A stretch of 6,832 bases of DNA from Bacteroidota bacterium (GTDB lineage: Bacteria; Bacteroidota; Ignavibacteria; UBA10030; UBA8401): positions 1 through 6,832 of the forward strand of contig JAVBYA010000322.1 of NCBI GenBank assembly GCA_030824295.1. Direction: 5' to 3'. Positions 4,858 through 6,832 of the stretch are shown piece by piece. The notes beneath the pieces are model-generated. The model saw only the letters and a list, made by a program, of their open reading frames with translations. It did no database searches and had not been told where the DNA came from. Numbering within the stretch: position 1 is the first letter of the stretch; each line of letters opens with the position of its first letter. The translations under genes were made by a program, and so were the position numbers.

Positions 4858-6832
4858 CAGTTCAGCTTCCGTTTCGTTTCTACCAGTTTATAGGCTTCCA
4901 GGATATCGCCGGCTTTGACGTCGTTGAAGTTCTCAAGACCCAGACCGCATTCGAACCCTTTCTCCACTTCTTTGACATCATCCTTGAACCGTTTGAGCGA
5001 AGCCAAGCCGCCGGTGAATACCGAGATACCGTCGCGAATGAGCCGCACTTTGCTGTTCCTGGTGATCTTCCCGTCGACCACGAAGCATCCGGCGACCAGG
5101 CCGATCTTCGGCACCTTGAAGGTATCGCGGATCTCGACCGTTGCAACGACCTCTTCCGTGACCGTCGGCGCCAGAAGACCTTCCAGCGCATTCTTGATCT
5201 CGTTGATGGCGTCATAGATGATGCTGTAGAGACGGATATCGACCTTCTCGGTCTCTGCCAGACGGCGGGCGTTCAGATTCGGACGCACATGGAAGCCGAC
5301 GATGACAGCACGAGAGGCCGCTGCAAGCACGATGTCCGATTCGGAGATCGCGCCGACACCTTTATGGATGACGCGGATCTTCACTTCTTCCGTGGACAGT
5401 TTCATGAGCGAGTCCGCCAATGCTTCCACAGAACCGTCCACATCGCCTTTGACGACGATGGAGAGTTCCCGCACCTGATGTCCGGCCTGGATCTGCTGGG
5501 AGATATCGTCCAGCGTGACCATGCGGACCTGACGGAAATCCTGCTCGCGTTTCAATTGCTGACGCTTCAGACTGATCTCGCGGGAGATACGGTCCGATTC
5601 AACGACGATGAACTGATCACCGGCGGCGGGGATACCGTCGAAGCCGAGGATCTGCACCGGTGTGGACGGAGGAGCTGTTTCCACTTTATTGCCGCGTTCA
5701 TCGAACATCGCTTTCACTTTACCGCTGTAGATACCGCAGATGAACGGATCGCCGATCTTGAGCGTTCCCTTCTGAACGAGAACCGTTCCGATCGTACCTT
5801 TCCCTCTGTCCACCTGGGATTCGACCACTGCACCGCGGGCCATACGGTCCGGATTCGCTTTCAGGTCGAGGACTTCCGCTTCCAGAAGAACCTTCTCCAT
5901 CAGCAGGTCCATGTTCTTACCGGATTTCGCCGATACTTCCACGGACTGATATTTTCCGCCCCACTCTTCCACCAGCACACCGCGGTCCGACAACTGCTGG
6001 CGGATACGGTCCGGATTCGCTTCCGGTTTGTCGATCTTATTGATGGCGATGATGATGGGAACGTTCGCTGCTTTGGCGTGATTGATCGCTTCGATCGTCT
6101 GCGGCATGACATTATCCTCCGCTGCCACGACCAGCACAACGATATCCGTTACCTGCGCACCGCGTGCACGCATCGCTGTGAACGCTTCGTGACCGGGTGT
6201 GTCGAGGAATGCAATGTGCTTTCCGCTCGGCAGTTCCACCTCGTAGGCACCGATATGCTGCGTGATACCGCCGGATTCGCCGGCGACCACGTTCGCATTA
6301 CGGATGTAATCCAGCATGGAGGTCTTCCCATGATCGACATGTCCCATGATGGTGACCACCGGGGCACGCGGTTTGAGATTCTCGGCCAGGTCCGGTGTAT
6401 CTTCCAATACATCCACGGTGAATTCCGATTCGAATTCCACCTGCTTGCCGTACTCGTCCGCCAACAGAACGATGGTATCCTTCTCCAAACGCTGGTTGAT
6501 GGATACCATCATGCCCAAGCCGATACATTTCGCGATCACGTCCGAAGCGCTCACCTTCATCAGGTTCGCCATCTCGCCGACGGAGACGAACTCCGTCACG
6601 CGGATCTTGTTCGCTTCGAGTGCTTTTGCTTCATCCTGCAGCGTCTGTTCCTCTTCGCGCTCCTTCTTCCGTTTCTTGCGGTGCGCGGCGCGGCTGCTGA
6701 TAACGGTCACGGCATCGTCGAGCTCCGCCAGTGTTTTCTTGATGGCCGTATCGACCTGGACCTGATCGACGGCGTACGGACGGAGTTTGCTCTTCTTCTT
6801 CTTCTTTCCTTTTGCATCTGTCTCGGATTCGG
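4857..6832 (-). CDS. infB: Translation initiation factor IF-2, 5' end outside window
   Basis: IF2 is the GTPase that brings formylmethionyl-tRNA to the 30S P site and promotes 50S joining. The 657 visible residues form the C-terminal part of a protein usually 700-1100 long. The frame stays open to the window edge and a GTG at 6710 is only an internal Val codon, so the true start is off-window. Counting from the first visible codon there is a basic, coiled N-terminal linker (Lys-rich, about 1-75), an IF2N-like segment (about 76-125), then the GTPase: G1 GHVDHGKT (163-170), G2 around GGITQH (187-192), G3 DTPGHE (210-215), G4 NKID (264-267) and G5 SAKSG (300-304). A beta-barrel domain II follows, then domain III with GDVDGSVEA (462-470), and the fMet-tRNA-binding C2 domain (about 555-655) ending KRKLN. 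All nucleotide-binding residues look intact. It is upstream-most in the visible operon and overlaps rbfA by one base. Confidence 0.99.
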   Translation of the reverse strand, partial: ESETDAKGKKKKKSKLRPYAVDQVQVDTAIKKTLAELDDAVTVISSRAAHRKKRKKEREEEQTLQDEAKALEANKIRVTEFVSVGEMANLMKVSASDVIAKCIGLGMMVSINQRLEKDTIVLLADEYGKQVEFESEFTVDVLEDTPDLAENLKPRAPVVTIMGHVDHGKTSMLDYIRNANVVAGESGGITQHIGAYEVELPSGKHIAFLDTPGHEAFTAMRARGAQVTDIVVLVVAAEDNVMPQTIEAINHAKAANVPIIIAINKIDKPEANPDRIRQQLSDRGVLVEEWGGKYQSVEVSAKSGKNMDLLMEKVLLEAEVLDLKANPDRMARGAVVESQVDRGKGTIGTVLVQKGTLKIGDPFICGIYSGKVKAMFDERGNKVETAPPSTPVQILGFDGIPAAGDQFIVVESDRISREISLKRQQLKREQDFRQVRMVTLDDISQQIQAGHQVRELSIVVKGDVDGSVEALADSLMKLSTEEVKIRVIHKGVGAISESDIVLAAASRAVIVGFHVRPNLNARRLAETEKVDIRLYSIIYDAINEIKNALEGLLAPTVTEEVVATVEIRDTFKVPKIGLVAGCFVVDGKITRNSKVRLIRDGISVFTGGLASLKRFKDDVKEVEKGFECGLGLENFNDVKAGDILEAYKLVETKRKLN
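6792..6806 (-). repeat. Short AAG triplet run in infB (poly-lysine)
   Basis: Five consecutive AAG codons encode Lys-Lys-Lys-Lys-Lys in the basic linker upstream of the IF2 G domain. Basic, low-complexity segments are normal in this linker region. The uniform codon makes it a small microsatellite where length could vary in steps of one lysine without shifting the frame. Confidence 0.6.

Noticed and set aside
6708..6710. GTG at 6710 as the start of infB
   Set aside because: The frame is open through to position 6832 and encodes the expected basic linker of IF2 (lysine run followed by a helical segment). The GTG is an internal valine codon and the real start lies outside the window.
6346..6765. 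A plus-strand open frame of 139 codons, rich in serine, opposite infB
   Set aside because: Its composition is that of the complement of the IF2 coding sequence, it crosses no intergenic space, and IF2 is clearly encoded on the other strand.

Overview
This window is ordinary bacterial housekeeping DNA, about 55% G+C by eye and almost entirely coding. Every recognisable gene lies on the minus strand. Read in the direction of transcription (from position 6832 down to 1), the order is: infB (IF2, cut at its 5' end by the window edge), rbfA, truB, ribF, rpsO, pnp, a strong intrinsic terminator, then aroA (EPSP synthase, cut at its 3' end by the window edge).

The first six genes look like one translation and RNA-metabolism operon. 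infB/rbfA share one base, rbfA/truB overlap by one or four bases depending on the truB start, and truB/ribF overlap by four. Nine bases separate ribF from rpsO and 44 separate rpsO from pnp. The products cooperate in translation and RNA turnover: IF2 places initiator tRNA, RbfA matures the 30S subunit, TruB makes pseudouridine-55 in tRNA, S15 is a primary 16S rRNA-binding protein, and PNPase degrades RNA. RibF makes FMN and FAD. A nine-base-pair hairpin with a C(UUCG)G loop and a U run lies 20 bases after pnp and closes the unit. aroA begins only 25 bases after the U run and belongs to the shikimate pathway.

Protein features suggest the Bacteroidota/Chlorobiota/Ignavibacteria (FCB) group. TruB is short, lacks a C-terminal PUA domain and reads GHAGTLDP at its active site. 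RibF has a G-x-DHxFG motif. The IF2 C-terminal domain also resembles FCB proteins. The linked infB-rbfA-truB-ribF-rpsO-pnp order fits the Chlorobiota/Ignavibacteria side better than typical Bacteroidia. This placement is inference from remembered family features, not from a search.

I see no mobile element, CRISPR array, tRNA, rRNA, defence gene or unknown protein family, and I find no evidence for a new biological system. No gene-free stretch exceeds about 75 bases. The points worth a second look are small: terminator placement before aroA, an AT-rich rare-codon tail of ribF leading into rpsO, and a few substitutions in normally conserved motifs.
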